A DNA stretch of 64,000 bases from Chlamydiales bacterium (GTDB lineage Bacteria > Chlamydiota > Chlamydiia > Chlamydiales > JAAKFR01). A program made the position numbers and the translations under genes. The stretch covers positions 1 through 64,000 of the forward strand of contig JAFIGI010000025.1 in the NCBI GenBank assembly GCA_020831465.1. Direction: 5' to 3'. Each line of letters begins with the position of its first letter. Within the stretch, counting starts at the first letter, position 1. Below the pieces are notes generated by a model. The model was not told where the DNA came from. It worked only from the letters and a program-made list of their open reading frames with translations, and searched no databases. Shown here one piece after another: positions 17,793 to 26,922 of this stretch.

Positions 17793-17953
17793 TAGCAGAA
17801 TCAGTTGAAAAATTTACATTTTGACCTGCGTGAAAGCCCCGTGATTGACCGATCATAAGTGAACCCATATTTCTAATATTGGTTCACTTATGATCGATCA
17901 AGCCCGGGAGCTTTGACGCGGTGAAAATGTAAATTTTTCAACTGATTCTGCTA
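17793..17953. mobile_element. palindromic miniature element, TA-flanked
   Basis: Two arms of about 80 bp are near-perfect reverse complements: the outer 32 bases (starting TATAGCAGAATCAGTT) are identical, then differences appear, and the inner part (gatcataagtgaacc) again matches. The element begins TAGCAG and ends CTGCTA with TA on both sides, consistent with a 2-bp TA target duplication as in IS630/mariner-type elements. No ORF, so a non-autonomous miniature element. It interrupts the small gene at 17938-18090. Confidence 0.75.
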
Positions 17954-18090
17954 TAAAAACCAATGCCTATAATCAACGCCCCTGCCACTACTGAAGTTGC
18001 AGCAATAACGGCTTGAGCTTTTCTTGAACAATTTCTAGAAATCACTTCTGATTGTGTTATGGACAAAGTGGCTAAGGAAATATTAGTCAT
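17938..18090 (-). pseudogene. small membrane-protein gene truncated by the element
   Basis: A 50-codon frame from ATG at 18090 (MTNISLATLSITQ...) runs through one hydrophobic segment (AVIAATSVVAGALIIGIGF) and then into the element, stopping at TGA 17938. If the element and one TA are removed, the frame continues past the old insertion site for 22 more codons (SGTLVIDGVVLFQIRCMNPRK) to a TAG, giving a 67-residue protein with a second hydrophobic stretch. This reconstruction supports interruption of a genuine small membrane protein. Confidence 0.5.
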
Positions 18091-18158
18091 ACTTTTTCTT
18101 TATCCCTAAGAAGTTAATAAACTTGAGATAAATTACATGATGGTTTCATTTATTTACA

Positions 18159-19271
18159 TTAATTTGGAGATTTAAGCCATTCAGGATTCCGTTTAAGCAT
18201 TCTAAACAGCTTCTCCACTTTGTTCATGTCGCGCTTGGTAACCAGGGTGACGCAGACCCCTTCCCGGCCGGAACGGCCCGTCCGCCCGGAGCGGTGGGTG
18301 TAGGTCTCTTGGTCAAGGGGAAAATGAAAATTGACCACATGGGTGACGTTAGAGAAATCGAGGCCGCGCGCCGCAATGTCGGTCGCCACTAAAAATCGGA
18401 TTTTCCCTCTTTGGAACTTGTTAGTAATGATTGAGCGGATGCTTTGATCTAATCCACCATGAAGAAAATCGACCGAGGCGAGCTTCGATTTCAGGTCGCG
18501 GTAGAGAGCCTCCACTTCACGGCGCGAATTAGCGAAAATTAAGCATTGGGTTGGATTGAGCATCTTGAGAAGCGAGACGAGCTCCTCCCGCTTTTTTCCG
18601 GGATGGGAACAGTAGGTCAACTGGTGCTTCAGCTTAGCCGGAGTCGGCTTTTTTGAGATTAAGGTGAGCTCTTTGGGGTCGACCATGTGGTTTTTTGCAA
18701 TCTCCCGAATCTGCTTGGGCATCGTTGCCGAAAAGAGTAGGGTTTGATGGTTCTGGATGAGGCAGTTGATAATAAATTCGAGATCTTCATAAAAGCCCAT
18801 TCCAAGCATCTGATCGGCCTCGTCAAGGACAAGGGTTTCAACTTTTGAAAGGTCGATCGCCCGTGAAAAGACGAAGTCGATCAAACGGCCGGGAGTGGCG
18901 ATCAAAACCTGGACGCCTCCTTTCAGCTTGGCGCGTTGCAAGTCCATGTCCTCGCCGCCAAAGAGGGCAAAGGCTTTTACTTTCTTGAACCTGCCGATTT
19001 TTTGGGTTTCGGTCGCGTATTGCAAGGCCAGCTCTCGAGTGGGAACAACAATAAGTGCCTGGATATGCTTTTGATTTGGATCGACTTTATTGCAGACGGG
19101 AATCGCGCAGGCAGCCGTCTTTCCCGACCCGGTCTCCGCAAGAGCGATCAAATCCCGCCCCTCGATCACAAAAGGGATGGCATGCTCCTGAATGGGGGTG
19201 GCGTTTTCGTAGCCAAGCTCTCGCAGAGCATCTAGGATCAAGGGGTCTAGATCAAAGGTTTGAAAGGTCAT
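18159..19271 (-). CDS. DEAD-box RNA helicase
   Basis: ATP-dependent RNA helicase, 370 residues: the conserved two-RecA core with almost no C-terminal extension. Seen in order: Q motif (GYENATPIQEHAIP), Walker A AETGSGKT, PTRELALQ, TPGRLIDF, DEAD box VLDEADQML, SAT, and motifs IV-VI (FANSRR, LVATDIAARGLD, HRSGRTGRSGREG). The frame extends 8 codons further upstream, but the ATG at 19271 overlaps the stop of the preceding gene by 4 bp (ATGA), the usual coupled arrangement. Likely role in RNA unwinding or ribosome assembly; exact paralogue not assigned. Confidence 0.95.
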   Translation of the reverse strand: MTFQTFDLDPLILDALRELGYENATPIQEHAIPFVIEGRDLIALAETGSGKTAACAIPVCNKVDPNQKHIQALIVVPTRELALQYATETQKIGRFKKVKAFALFGGEDMDLQRAKLKGGVQVLIATPGRLIDFVFSRAIDLSKVETLVLDEADQMLGMGFYEDLEFIINCLIQNHQTLLFSATMPKQIREIAKNHMVDPKELTLISKKPTPAKLKHQLTYCSHPGKKREELVSLLKMLNPTQCLIFANSRREVEALYRDLKSKLASVDFLHGGLDQSIRSIITNKFQRGKIRFLVATDIAARGLDFSNVTHVVNFHFPLDQETYTHRSGRTGRSGREGVCVTLVTKRDMNKVEKLFRMLKRNPEWLKSPN

Positions 19272-20008
19272 TGACGTTCTTGTATCTCTTTCCAAATCAA
19301 TTTTTTCGCAAGCGATATGGGAGTCAGTAAGACAGAGAGGCGGTAAAACCAGTTAATGGTCCGTTTCTCTTGCCTTTTTTCAATTTGCTTCCATATCTCC
19401 CGAGCAGCAAACTCGGGGGTCATGACGACGCCGCGTACGTTCACATGTTTTCCGGCAGCCCGGTCGGCGAAGCGCGTACTAACCATGCCGGGGCAGCTGA
19501 CCAGAACATGGACTCCCTTCGGGGAGAGCTCAGTATTGAGTGTGCGTGAAAAATTGGTCAGGCACGCCTTAGCGGGGCCGTAAAGGCCCATCCCGGGGGA
19601 ACAAAAATCGCCTGCGATCGAAGAGACGTTGAGTATCACCCCCCTTTTTTTCGCCGCTACCAAGGCATGCGCCGCGCGAAGGGTCAATTCTATAGGAGCA
19701 ACGGCATTTACCTCAAGGATCGCCATCTGCTTCTCTACAGGAATCGAGAGCGCCTCTCCATACATCCCATAGCCCGCGCTATTCACAAGAAGGTCGGGAA
19801 TTTCCCGCTCCACAGTCTCAATTAAACGAGAGAGTCCTGCTTTTTCTGCAAGGTCGGCCGCTACCCACTCTGCATCGAGTTTTTTCCCCAATTCGCGAAG
19901 GCGCTCTTCGTTTCTTCCTGATAAGATCAATCGATATCCCTTGGAAGCCAACAGATGGGCAAGTCCTTCGCCAATCCCTGATGTGGCTCCGGTTATAAGA
20001 GCTTTCAT
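19268..20008 (-). CDS. short-chain dehydrogenase/reductase
   Basis: 246-residue NAD(P)-dependent oxidoreductase of the classical SDR family. Cofactor motif TGATSGIGEGLA at the N-terminus, NSAGYGMYG, catalytic Ser (LNVSSIAG) and YxxxK (YGPAKACL). A hydrophobic/basic C-terminus (WFYRLSVLLTPISLAKKLIW) suggests membrane association, as in the DltE/YqjQ-like subgroup. Substrate unknown. Overlaps its upstream neighbour by 4 bp. Confidence 0.9.
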   Translation of the reverse strand: MKALITGATSGIGEGLAHLLASKGYRLILSGRNEERLRELGKKLDAEWVAADLAEKAGLSRLIETVEREIPDLLVNSAGYGMYGEALSIPVEKQMAILEVNAVAPIELTLRAAHALVAAKKRGVILNVSSIAGDFCSPGMGLYGPAKACLTNFSRTLNTELSPKGVHVLVSCPGMVSTRFADRAAGKHVNVRGVVMTPEFAAREIWKQIEKRQEKRTINWFYRLSVLLTPISLAKKLIWKEIQERQ

Positions 20009-22194
20009 CCCTCTTCTCCCGGATGATGGGTGGGATATTTTACCCGCGGGTGGCTGGCAGCAAGAAGCGTTTTAACTAGAGTCGTTTTGACAATTCCAAG
20101 CTCCTCAAAGGTAAGGAGTGACTCGTCGAATTGCCCATCCTCCATTTTTTGGGCGATCAGCGTCTCGACAAGATCGGTCACCGTCTCTTCGTTAAAGAGA
20201 TCAAGACAACGCGAAGCAGCTTCGAGCGTATCGGCAATCATGATAATCGTCGACTCTTTCGTACGCGGCTTAGGTCCGCTATAACGGAAATCGTTCTCAT
20301 CAACTTTGCTCTTGTCGCCCTCCATTAGCTCTATTTGTTTGTGGTAGAAATAGTAGACGAGGGTGGTGCCGTGGTGTTCCTTGATGATGTCGATAAACTG
20401 CTCGGGGAGGCCGACTTTACGGGCCAGAGCGACGCCCTCGCTGACATGGGCGATAATCACCTGGGTCGATTCGAGCGGAGTGAGAAGCTGGTGCATATCC
20501 ATGCCACCCAGCTGATTTTCGGTAAAGTATTGGGGATTGGCGAGCTTGCCGATATCGTGGTATTGAGTTGAGACCCGGCAAAAAAGGCCGTTCGCTCCAA
20601 TCGCTGAAGCAGCAGCTTCGGAGAGATGTCCGACAACCATCGAGTGTTGGTAGGTTCCTGGTGCTTCGATGGTGAGGCGGCGCAAAAGCTCATTGCTGGG
20701 GTCCATAAACTCCATCAATGTGATGTCAGTCATTATTTGGAATGTCGACTCCAAAATCGGGAGCAGTCCAACAACCAATATGGCCGTCATCCCCATAAAA
20801 AAGAAGGTGCTTGTAAGATCTCCGATAAAGTTGAGGGTAAGGGTCGTATTTTCATACAAGTTGAAGGATAGAATGACGAGGACGCTTGCAAGCCATGCTT
20901 TGGCGCAGACGATAAAAACTTCTTTGCGGCGGCGGATGCGGCGTGCCATCAGAATGACCGTCATCGCGGTTAAAAGGTTGAGGACTAAAAAAGGGGTACA
21001 ATCCACAGCGAGAGCCATCACATAAACAATCGATAAGAAAACCGAGGCGAAGGCGCTGATTCGGACACTCATCAGGCTTGTCAAAAGAAGCGCGGAAAAA
21101 GGCACAAAAAGTGGAAATCGGACCAAATCGAGAATAGGCGAGGTCGTTTGAATCAGAAACAACTCTACCCCTTTAGCAAGAAGAAGAGAGAGAATGAGGA
21201 TTGTCGCAAGCAGCGCGAGCTTTCGGTTAGAATGAAAGATTTCCCTATGGTTTTCGGCAAGATAGATTCCGGCGACCCCGACAAGGAGCAGGGTCATCAA
21301 TAAGGTGCCCCCGATCGTAAAGGGATCGAGCAGATTCCGTTTCTGGTCCAAACCCTCTTTCATCGCCTGAAGCATCGCAATGTGGCGTGACGTGACTTTT
21401 TCCCCTTGATCGATCAGCCGGTCGCCTGCCCGGACCCGAGTGTATTTTTCCGGAATTCCTTTTTGGGCGAGTTTGCGCAACGTGTACTCAACCCCTTGAT
21501 CAACTTCAAACTCCCATCTAACGGGTTCAAAATAGTTAAGAATGAATTTTGATACTGAAGGAGGGATATCGGCATCGGTAAATCTACGTTTTGAAAATCG
21601 GGACCAGAAGGGAAGAGGAAGACGTCCTGAAAGATCGGGTGGAATATAAGGGTAAAAGTCATGGCGGGGAAGAGGAAGCTCTTCTTCCGGAAGTTCTTCG
21701 ATCTGCTGGATGGTTTTGACATCGGTAAAGCGCGTTTGTCCAAGCCCGTCGGCGATGAGGCTGAGTGCAAGTGCAACATCTTCGAAGCCGCTCTCCTTGC
21801 TTAACTCCTCCCACCTTTTCATCCCCGTTTCATCGCGCGTAATAAATTTTTGAAAGTCAGTCGCCTTTTCGTGGATTTGCTGATCTTTGATTCGGTAAAC
21901 CGTCCCGATTTCATGCGCCGCTTCCTGCTTAAGGATAATGGTGGCCTCTTCGTCAGGGAAGGCAAAGTCGATTTGGGCAACAACATAGCGGCCCGCTTCG
22001 CTGCTCAGTTCGAGTTTATCTATATAGGTCTCGCGAAAATGAAGAAAAAAGAAGAGGCAAAGGGCAAAAAAGCCCCCGATCAGAAGGCGGATTGTTAAGC
22101 TTTTATCGAAATAACTCTGGGCTCTTGAGAAACGGAGCTCATTCAAGTCCTCCTCCTCTTGGGCCTCTCCGCTCTCTGAAGAATTGTCGTCCAT
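20005..22194 (-). CDS. 7TM-HD family phosphodiesterase (PgpH-like)
   Basis: 729-residue inner-membrane protein. One N-terminal transmembrane segment (around 33-52) is followed by an extracytoplasmic 7TMR-HDED region of about 250 residues, a block of seven hydrophobic segments (around 290-480) and a cytosolic HD domain with HSMVVGHLSEAAAS, YHDIGKL and HVSEG...IKEHHGTTL. This is the architecture of PgpH, which hydrolyses cyclic-di-AMP; the same activity is inferred here. First gene of a coupled three-gene minus-strand operon with the SDR and helicase; the functional link is not obvious. Confidence 0.88.
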   Translation of the reverse strand: MDDNSSESGEAQEEEDLNELRFSRAQSYFDKSLTIRLLIGGFFALCLFFFLHFRETYIDKLELSSEAGRYVVAQIDFAFPDEEATIILKQEAAHEIGTVYRIKDQQIHEKATDFQKFITRDETGMKRWEELSKESGFEDVALALSLIADGLGQTRFTDVKTIQQIEELPEEELPLPRHDFYPYIPPDLSGRLPLPFWSRFSKRRFTDADIPPSVSKFILNYFEPVRWEFEVDQGVEYTLRKLAQKGIPEKYTRVRAGDRLIDQGEKVTSRHIAMLQAMKEGLDQKRNLLDPFTIGGTLLMTLLLVGVAGIYLAENHREIFHSNRKLALLATILILSLLLAKGVELFLIQTTSPILDLVRFPLFVPFSALLLTSLMSVRISAFASVFLSIVYVMALAVDCTPFLVLNLLTAMTVILMARRIRRRKEVFIVCAKAWLASVLVILSFNLYENTTLTLNFIGDLTSTFFFMGMTAILVVGLLPILESTFQIMTDITLMEFMDPSNELLRRLTIEAPGTYQHSMVVGHLSEAAASAIGANGLFCRVSTQYHDIGKLANPQYFTENQLGGMDMHQLLTPLESTQVIIAHVSEGVALARKVGLPEQFIDIIKEHHGTTLVYYFYHKQIELMEGDKSKVDENDFRYSGPKPRTKESTIIMIADTLEAASRCLDLFNEETVTDLVETLIAQKMEDGQFDESLLTFEELGIVKTTLVKTLLAASHPRVKYPTHHPGEEG

Positions 22195-22292
22195 TTAGCT
22201 TTGTATCACCTTTTCTCCCTTAAGGATAGGAAATCGGTATTATTTAAGCAAATATTGCAAACGGCTCCTATTTCAAGTATACTATTTCTAGT

Positions 22293-23621
22293 ATGTCAGA
22301 GTATCAAGTTTTAGCTCGAAAATACCGGCCGCAGCGATTCGGAGAGGTCGTCGGCCAGGAGCCTGTTGTCTCGACGTTGATCAATGCGATCCGCATGAAG
22401 CGCACAGCGCACGCCTATCTCTTTTGCGGCTGCCGAGGGACAGGAAAGACCACTTTGGCGCGCTTATTTGCGAAAGCCCTCAATTGCCGCTCCCTTTCAG
22501 AGAGCGGTGAACCATGCAATGCCTGCCCCTCTTGCAAAGAGATCGCCGCGGGACACGCAATGGATGTGCTGGAGATCGACGGCGCTTCACACCGAGGAAT
22601 CGAGGATATCCGGCAGATCAACGAGACGATTGGATTCACCCCGACAAGCGGAAAATACAAAATTTACTTGATAGACGAAGTGCATATGTTGACAAAAGAG
22701 GCATTCAACGCCCTTTTGAAGACGCTAGAAGAGCCTCCCGCTCACGCTAAATTCTTTTTTGCAACGACCGAAGCGCACAAAATTCCGGCGACGATCGTGA
22801 GCCGCTGTCAGCGGTTCAACTTGGGGCGGATCCCATTTGAGAAGATGTGTGCGAAACTGGCCGAAATCGCAGCCGACTTGGAGCTTGAGGTCGAAGAGGA
22901 GGCCCTCTCTACAATTGCGGAGCTAGGCGAGGGAAGCTTGCGCGATGCACAATCGCTTTTCGACCGGGTTATTACCTATCAAAAAACGCCGATCACACAG
23001 AACGTCGTCATCGACGTGCTGGGACTTCCTTCCCGTGAGACTCTCTTTTCTCTTGATGAGGCGGGCAACAAAGGCGATTTGGCGGCGGCTTTCCGGATTG
23101 CCGAAGAGGTATTCGCCTCAGGCAAAAATATCGGATTTTTCCTCGAAGAGTTAATCCGGCATTTCCGCACCCTCTTCTTATTGAAGAACGGCTCTTCGTT
23201 ACAAGGGCGCGATCAAAAACGGTACCAAGTTTCCGTCGCTTTTTATCGAAACGACCAATTGCTTGAGATTTTGGAGCTGCTCACGGAAGCGGGACAAAAC
23301 TTAAAGTTTGCCGCCTCCGAAAAAACGGCGTTGGAAATGCTGCTTTTGCGGATTTTGCGCTCCCATCAGCGGATCTCGCTCGATCACTTGGTCGAACGGC
23401 TCATCGCTCTGGAATCCCGTGTCTTGAAAGAGAAGCCGGTCAAACCAGCTCAACCCCCAGCGCCGCCTACGCCGCCGCGGCCCAACCCTCAACCGCCTCC
23501 TCCTCCCCCGATGCCTCCCTCTCCCCCTTCCAAACCGCCCTCAGTCAAGGAGCAGAGCCATTTCGATACATTGATGCGATTCGCGGCGAAAGAGCTAAAC
23601 GGAGCATTTAAAAAGGAGTAA
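22293..23621 (+). CDS. dnaX: DNA polymerase III gamma/tau subunit
   Basis: Clamp-loader ATPase of the replicase. N-terminal AAA+ module with Walker A GCRGTGKTTLA, a zinc-binding cysteine set (CRSLSESGEPCNACPSC), Walker B LIDEVHML and sensor EAHKIPATIVSRCQRF. The 442-residue protein ends with a proline-rich stretch (around 385-425) and a short tail, so it is shorter than full tau; chlamydial DnaX_1 (CT334) is of similar size as I recall. ybaB follows after 7 bp, an association conserved in most bacteria. Confidence 0.95.
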   Translation: MSEYQVLARKYRPQRFGEVVGQEPVVSTLINAIRMKRTAHAYLFCGCRGTGKTTLARLFAKALNCRSLSESGEPCNACPSCKEIAAGHAMDVLEIDGASHRGIEDIRQINETIGFTPTSGKYKIYLIDEVHMLTKEAFNALLKTLEEPPAHAKFFFATTEAHKIPATIVSRCQRFNLGRIPFEKMCAKLAEIAADLELEVEEEALSTIAELGEGSLRDAQSLFDRVITYQKTPITQNVVIDVLGLPSRETLFSLDEAGNKGDLAAAFRIAEEVFASGKNIGFFLEELIRHFRTLFLLKNGSSLQGRDQKRYQVSVAFYRNDQLLEILELLTEAGQNLKFAASEKTALEMLLLRILRSHQRISLDHLVERLIALESRVLKEKPVKPAQPPAPPTPPRPNPQPPPPPPMPPSPPSKPPSVKEQSHFDTLMRFAAKELNGAFKKE

Positions 23622-23628
23622 AAAAATT

Positions 23629-23946
23629 ATGGGTAGCGGATACGCCAAAAAGAAAAAAGAAGCCAAGATGCTTCAGAAAAAGTTTGAAGAAATGCAGGAG
23701 AAGCTCAAAGACGAACGAGCCGAGGGGAGCGCCGGCAACGGTCTTGTGAGTGTGACGTTGAATGGGGAACATGAGATGATCGACATCAAAATCAAACCTG
23801 AGTGTGTCGATCCGGATGATGTGGAAGGGTTGGAAGATTTGGTCCGCGCCGCCTACAACGAAGCATCCAAGAAGCTTGAAAAGAGCTCTTCAAGCAGCCT
23901 TGGTCTCCCAAGTCTGCCGGGCGGCTTACCGGGATTCGGTTTTTAA
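23629..23946 (+). CDS. ybaB: YbaB/EbfC nucleoid-associated protein
   Basis: Small DNA-binding nucleoid protein, 105 residues. The N-terminal helix (AKKKKEAKMLQKKFEEMQEKL) and central sheet (VSVTLNGEHEMIDIKIKPE) are typical, ending with a Ser/Gly-rich tail. A strong ribosome site (aaggag) precedes the ATG. Paired with dnaX as in most bacteria (CT335). Its stop overlaps the stop of the convergent ptsI by 4 bp. Confidence 0.93.
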   Translation: MGSGYAKKKKEAKMLQKKFEEMQEKLKDERAEGSAGNGLVSVTLNGEHEMIDIKIKPECVDPDDVEGLEDLVRAAYNEASKKLEKSSSSSLGLPSLPGGLPGFGF

Positions 23947-25691
23947 TCTGCGAGCAATTTTTTGTAGGCCTCTTCCAAGAGTAGTTCGACTTCAATTGCC
24001 GTTGAAAGCAGCAGAGCATGCTCAGCTATTGTATGTGCATCAATGATCGATAGGCGGCGGATCACGTTTTTTACAACAGGCAGCGAGGGAGAGGAGACCG
24101 AGAGGTCATGGACGCCCAGCCCCAACAGCAAGGGAGTATAACGAGGATCAGCCGCAATCTCTCCACAGACTGAAACACTTTTTTTTGCTCGGGTTCCTTC
24201 GTCAACAACTAGCTTGATCAAGCGCAAAATGCTCGGGTGAGCAGGAGTATAGAGGTAACTCATTCCAGGATTACCTCGGTCGACAGCAAGAGAATATTGC
24301 ACAAGGTCGTTTGTTCCGATCGAAAGAAAGTCGCACTCTTTAACCAAAATATCGCAAGTAATGGCGGCTGATGGGACTTCAATCATGCAGCCAATTGGAA
24401 TGTTGCGCGCAAAAGGAACTCCCTTCTCAAGCAATTCCTGTTTTGCCTCTTCTACGACTCCTTTGGCTTCGCGGAGTTCAAGAACCCCCGAGATCATGGG
24501 AAAAAGAATACTCACTTCTCCAAATGCGCTTGCGCGCAAGATCGCCCTAATCTGTGTTTTAAAAACTGTGCGCTCCTTCAACATCAAACGAATCGCCCGG
24601 CAGCCGAGGTAAGGGTTCTTCTCGTAACGGCTCAGATGGAAGTTGCCAAGCTTGTCTCCTCCTATATCGAACGTGCGAATGACAGAGGGATGGCCGCCCA
24701 CCTTCTCGACAATACTCCGATAGACAAGAAACTGCTCTTCTTCGGTAGGAAAGACCTCGCGCGCCAAAAAGAGGTATTCGGAACGGAAAAGCCCGACTCC
24801 CTCTCCGCCATATTGATGAAGGGTATCCAGTTCGTTAAACATCTCGATATTGGCTGATAGGCATGTCTTGTAACCGTCGAGGGTTTCTGCTTCGAGCATG
24901 CCCGATTGTTTGAGACCCTTAACATGTATTTTCAATTTCTTACCCTCTTCGCGATAAAGAAGGAGTGTCTCTTTCCCTGGGTTGATGACCACTTCGCCCG
25001 ATCGTCCGTCTACTATCACTTGAGGAGGGGCGGAAATAGAGAAATCGGGAAAGTCTACGTTGGAGACAAAGGGAATCCCTTTTGCGCGCGCCATAATCGC
25101 GACATGTGAAGTCTCCGCTCCGCTCCGTGTGACAAAGGCTTCAATCACTTCAGTATTCGCTTCAGCCGTATCAGAGGGAGAGAGTTCATGGGCGAAAACA
25201 ATCGACTTATAGTCGAGGTCGGCGAGTGTATAGCGCTCATGCTTGCGCAGATGGCCAATAATCCGCCGAGAGATATCTTGGAAATCTTTTAGCCTTTCGC
25301 GGAAAAACTCATCGGAGATTTTGCGGAATTTTTCCTCATACTCACCAATTGCCGTCTTGAATACATACTCAGTATTCTTCCCTTTCTGACGAATAGCCTC
25401 TTCCATCTGAACGGTCATAAAGGGGTCATGCATTATTTCTAGATGCGATCCCAAAATGGCTGCAGCTTCGCTGCCTCCCTCTTTTTGCAAGCGTTTTTGA
25501 AGGGAGAGAAGATCTTTACGGGAGTTTTTTAAGGCACTGTAATAGCGATCGACCTCGCGATCAATCTGATCATCCGGGACGGAAAATTCGGGGATATTCT
25601 CCTCAGCGACAGCGAAATAAAAGGGACGTCCGATTGCGATCCCGGGGCATATGGGATATCCTTGCAGTCGGATCTCTTTTTTCTTGTTCAT
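23943..25691 (-). CDS. ptsI: PTS enzyme I
   Basis: Phosphoenolpyruvate-protein phosphotransferase, first step of the PTS relay: takes phosphate from PEP and passes it to HPr. 582 residues. Active histidine in GAETSHVAIMARAKGIP near residue 200; PEP-binding residues in FRSEYLFLAR and the metal-binding ...LSIGTNDLVQYSLAVDR; cysteine site CGEIAADP. It overlaps ptsH by 4 bp. No sugar permease is encoded in the window, so the relay probably acts in regulation via the EIIA-Ntr proteins at 2.8-3.9 kb. Confidence 0.97.
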   Translation of the reverse strand: MNKKKEIRLQGYPICPGIAIGRPFYFAVAEENIPEFSVPDDQIDREVDRYYSALKNSRKDLLSLQKRLQKEGGSEAAAILGSHLEIMHDPFMTVQMEEAIRQKGKNTEYVFKTAIGEYEEKFRKISDEFFRERLKDFQDISRRIIGHLRKHERYTLADLDYKSIVFAHELSPSDTAEANTEVIEAFVTRSGAETSHVAIMARAKGIPFVSNVDFPDFSISAPPQVIVDGRSGEVVINPGKETLLLYREEGKKLKIHVKGLKQSGMLEAETLDGYKTCLSANIEMFNELDTLHQYGGEGVGLFRSEYLFLAREVFPTEEEQFLVYRSIVEKVGGHPSVIRTFDIGGDKLGNFHLSRYEKNPYLGCRAIRLMLKERTVFKTQIRAILRASAFGEVSILFPMISGVLELREAKGVVEEAKQELLEKGVPFARNIPIGCMIEVPSAAITCDILVKECDFLSIGTNDLVQYSLAVDRGNPGMSYLYTPAHPSILRLIKLVVDEGTRAKKSVSVCGEIAADPRYTPLLLGLGVHDLSVSSPSLPVVKNVIRRLSIIDAHTIAEHALLLSTAIEVELLLEEAYKKLLAD

Positions 25692-25975
25692 TTGTTAAAA
25701 TCCTCCCCAAACCGGCTCTCAAAACTCTCGACTAATCGATCCATCGTCTCTTGAGCATCCACACCGGTAACGGTAATGGTAATCAAGGCGTTTTTTTGAG
25801 CGGCGAGCATTAGGATATTTAAAATACTGCGTGCATCGATCGTCTCTTTTTTATGTTTAAAGGTCACGGTGCTTTTGCAGTCCTGCAACAGTTTGACGAT
25901 AAGGGTAGCAGGACGCGTATGCAAACCGAGTTCATTGACTACGCGCACTTTTTTTTTCAGCGTTTGTGTACTCAT
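25688..25975 (-). CDS. ptsH: HPr phosphocarrier protein
   Basis: 95-residue PTS carrier. Phosphorylated histidine in LGLHTRPA; the regulatory serine region reads RSILNILMLAA, matching the Ser-46 site phosphorylated by HPr kinase. The ATG at 25975 overlaps the hprK stop by 4 bp; the frame extends 6 codons further but that start would lie inside hprK. Presence of both phosphorylation sites fits the neighbouring kinase gene. Confidence 0.95.
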   Translation of the reverse strand: MSTQTLKKKVRVVNELGLHTRPATLIVKLLQDCKSTVTFKHKKETIDARSILNILMLAAQKNALITITVTGVDAQETMDRLVESFESRFGEDFNK

Positions 25976-26922
25976 GATCGCACTCTCCCCCATTTGGCCC
26001 CCTTACGGTCGATCGCGTCGAGCAGCTTGGCATTATATTCTTTCGCGGAATGGTATCCCATCTTTTTCAAACGGTGATTCAGGGCAATGGTTTCGAGAAG
26101 AAGGACTACATCGCGCCCAGGTTTAACAGGAAGAAGATGATGCGGAACATCGACTCCTAAAATTGTTACAGTTTTTTCCTCAATTCCGACACGATCGTAG
26201 AAGTGGTTATCATCCCATAATTCCAACTTCACGACAATATCAAGACTTTTCTTTTCCCGCACGCAAACAGCTCCATATAGATGTGCGACATTAATGATTC
26301 CTATCCCCCGGATCTCCATATGATGACGCGAAAGCTCGGCCCCGAATCCTTCGAGTCCTCCCTCTCGCAGTCGAACTTTTACGAGGTCGTCGGAGATAAG
26401 GCGGTGTCCGCGTTCTATCAGTCCGAGAGCCGTTTCGCTCTTTCCTACTGAAGAGTCACCCTCGATTAAGACACCAACCCCAAACACCTCAACAAGAGAG
26501 CCGTGGCAGGATATCGAAGGGGCGAATTCATCGGCTAGGAGAAGCGTGAGCTTGCTCATCAATTTCATTGTCGTCATTTTCGCACGAAAGAGAGGGATTT
26601 CTCTCTCTTGGCAGAGCTGAAGTAGTTCTTTTGGCGGACGGTAGCGCCGCGCGATGATCACGGCCGGCGTTTTATCGGTTAAAATCGGTTTTAAACGGGA
26701 TAGGCGTAAATGACTCGCCAGATCGCGCAAATATTCGACTTCAACCTTCCCAAAGATAAGTATCCTCTTTTTTGCGTGATGTTTAAGATATCCTGTCAAA
26801 CTAAGTCCGGGACGCTCTACTTCAGGAACAAAGATTTTTCTATCGATCCCTTCTCCACCCGCAACGAGTTCGAGCTCTAACAGCTCGCAGTGTTCTTGAA
26901 AGAGATCTTTTACCGAGTACAT
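25972..26922 (-). CDS. hprK: HPr kinase/phosphorylase
   Basis: Bifunctional enzyme that phosphorylates HPr on serine and removes it again, linking metabolite levels to regulation. 316 residues, normal length. N-terminal DRTGG-like domain, Walker A LIEGDSSVGKSETAL, ISDDLV, and the HPrK signature MEIRGIGIINVAHLYG. The ATG at 26922 shares one base with the stop of the upstream gene (TAATG); a start 13 codons earlier would run inside that gene and lacks family similarity. Together with ptsH and ptsI it forms one minus-strand operon. Confidence 0.95.
   Translation of the reverse strand: MYSVKDLFQEHCELLELELVAGGEGIDRKIFVPEVERPGLSLTGYLKHHAKKRILIFGKVEVEYLRDLASHLRLSRLKPILTDKTPAVIIARRYRPPKELLQLCQEREIPLFRAKMTTMKLMSKLTLLLADEFAPSISCHGSLVEVFGVGVLIEGDSSVGKSETALGLIERGHRLISDDLVKVRLREGGLEGFGAELSRHHMEIRGIGIINVAHLYGAVCVREKKSLDIVVKLELWDDNHFYDRVGIEEKTVTILGVDVPHHLLPVKPGRDVVLLLETIALNHRLKKMGYHSAKEYNAKLLDAIDRKGAKWGRVRS

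Larger units (their letters stand above)
17510..18158. other. 650-bp accessory spacer with element and gene debris
   Basis: Contains, from left to right: an AT-rich leader of the 15830-17509 gene; minus-strand coding debris (17613-17790); a palindromic element (17791-17955); the 5' part of a small membrane-protein gene (to 18090); then about 70 bp with nothing recognised before the helicase 3' end. The pair ctgacacctt (17599-17608) / aaggtgtcag (17695-17704) is a further 10-bp inverted repeat of unknown meaning. Confidence 0.5.
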
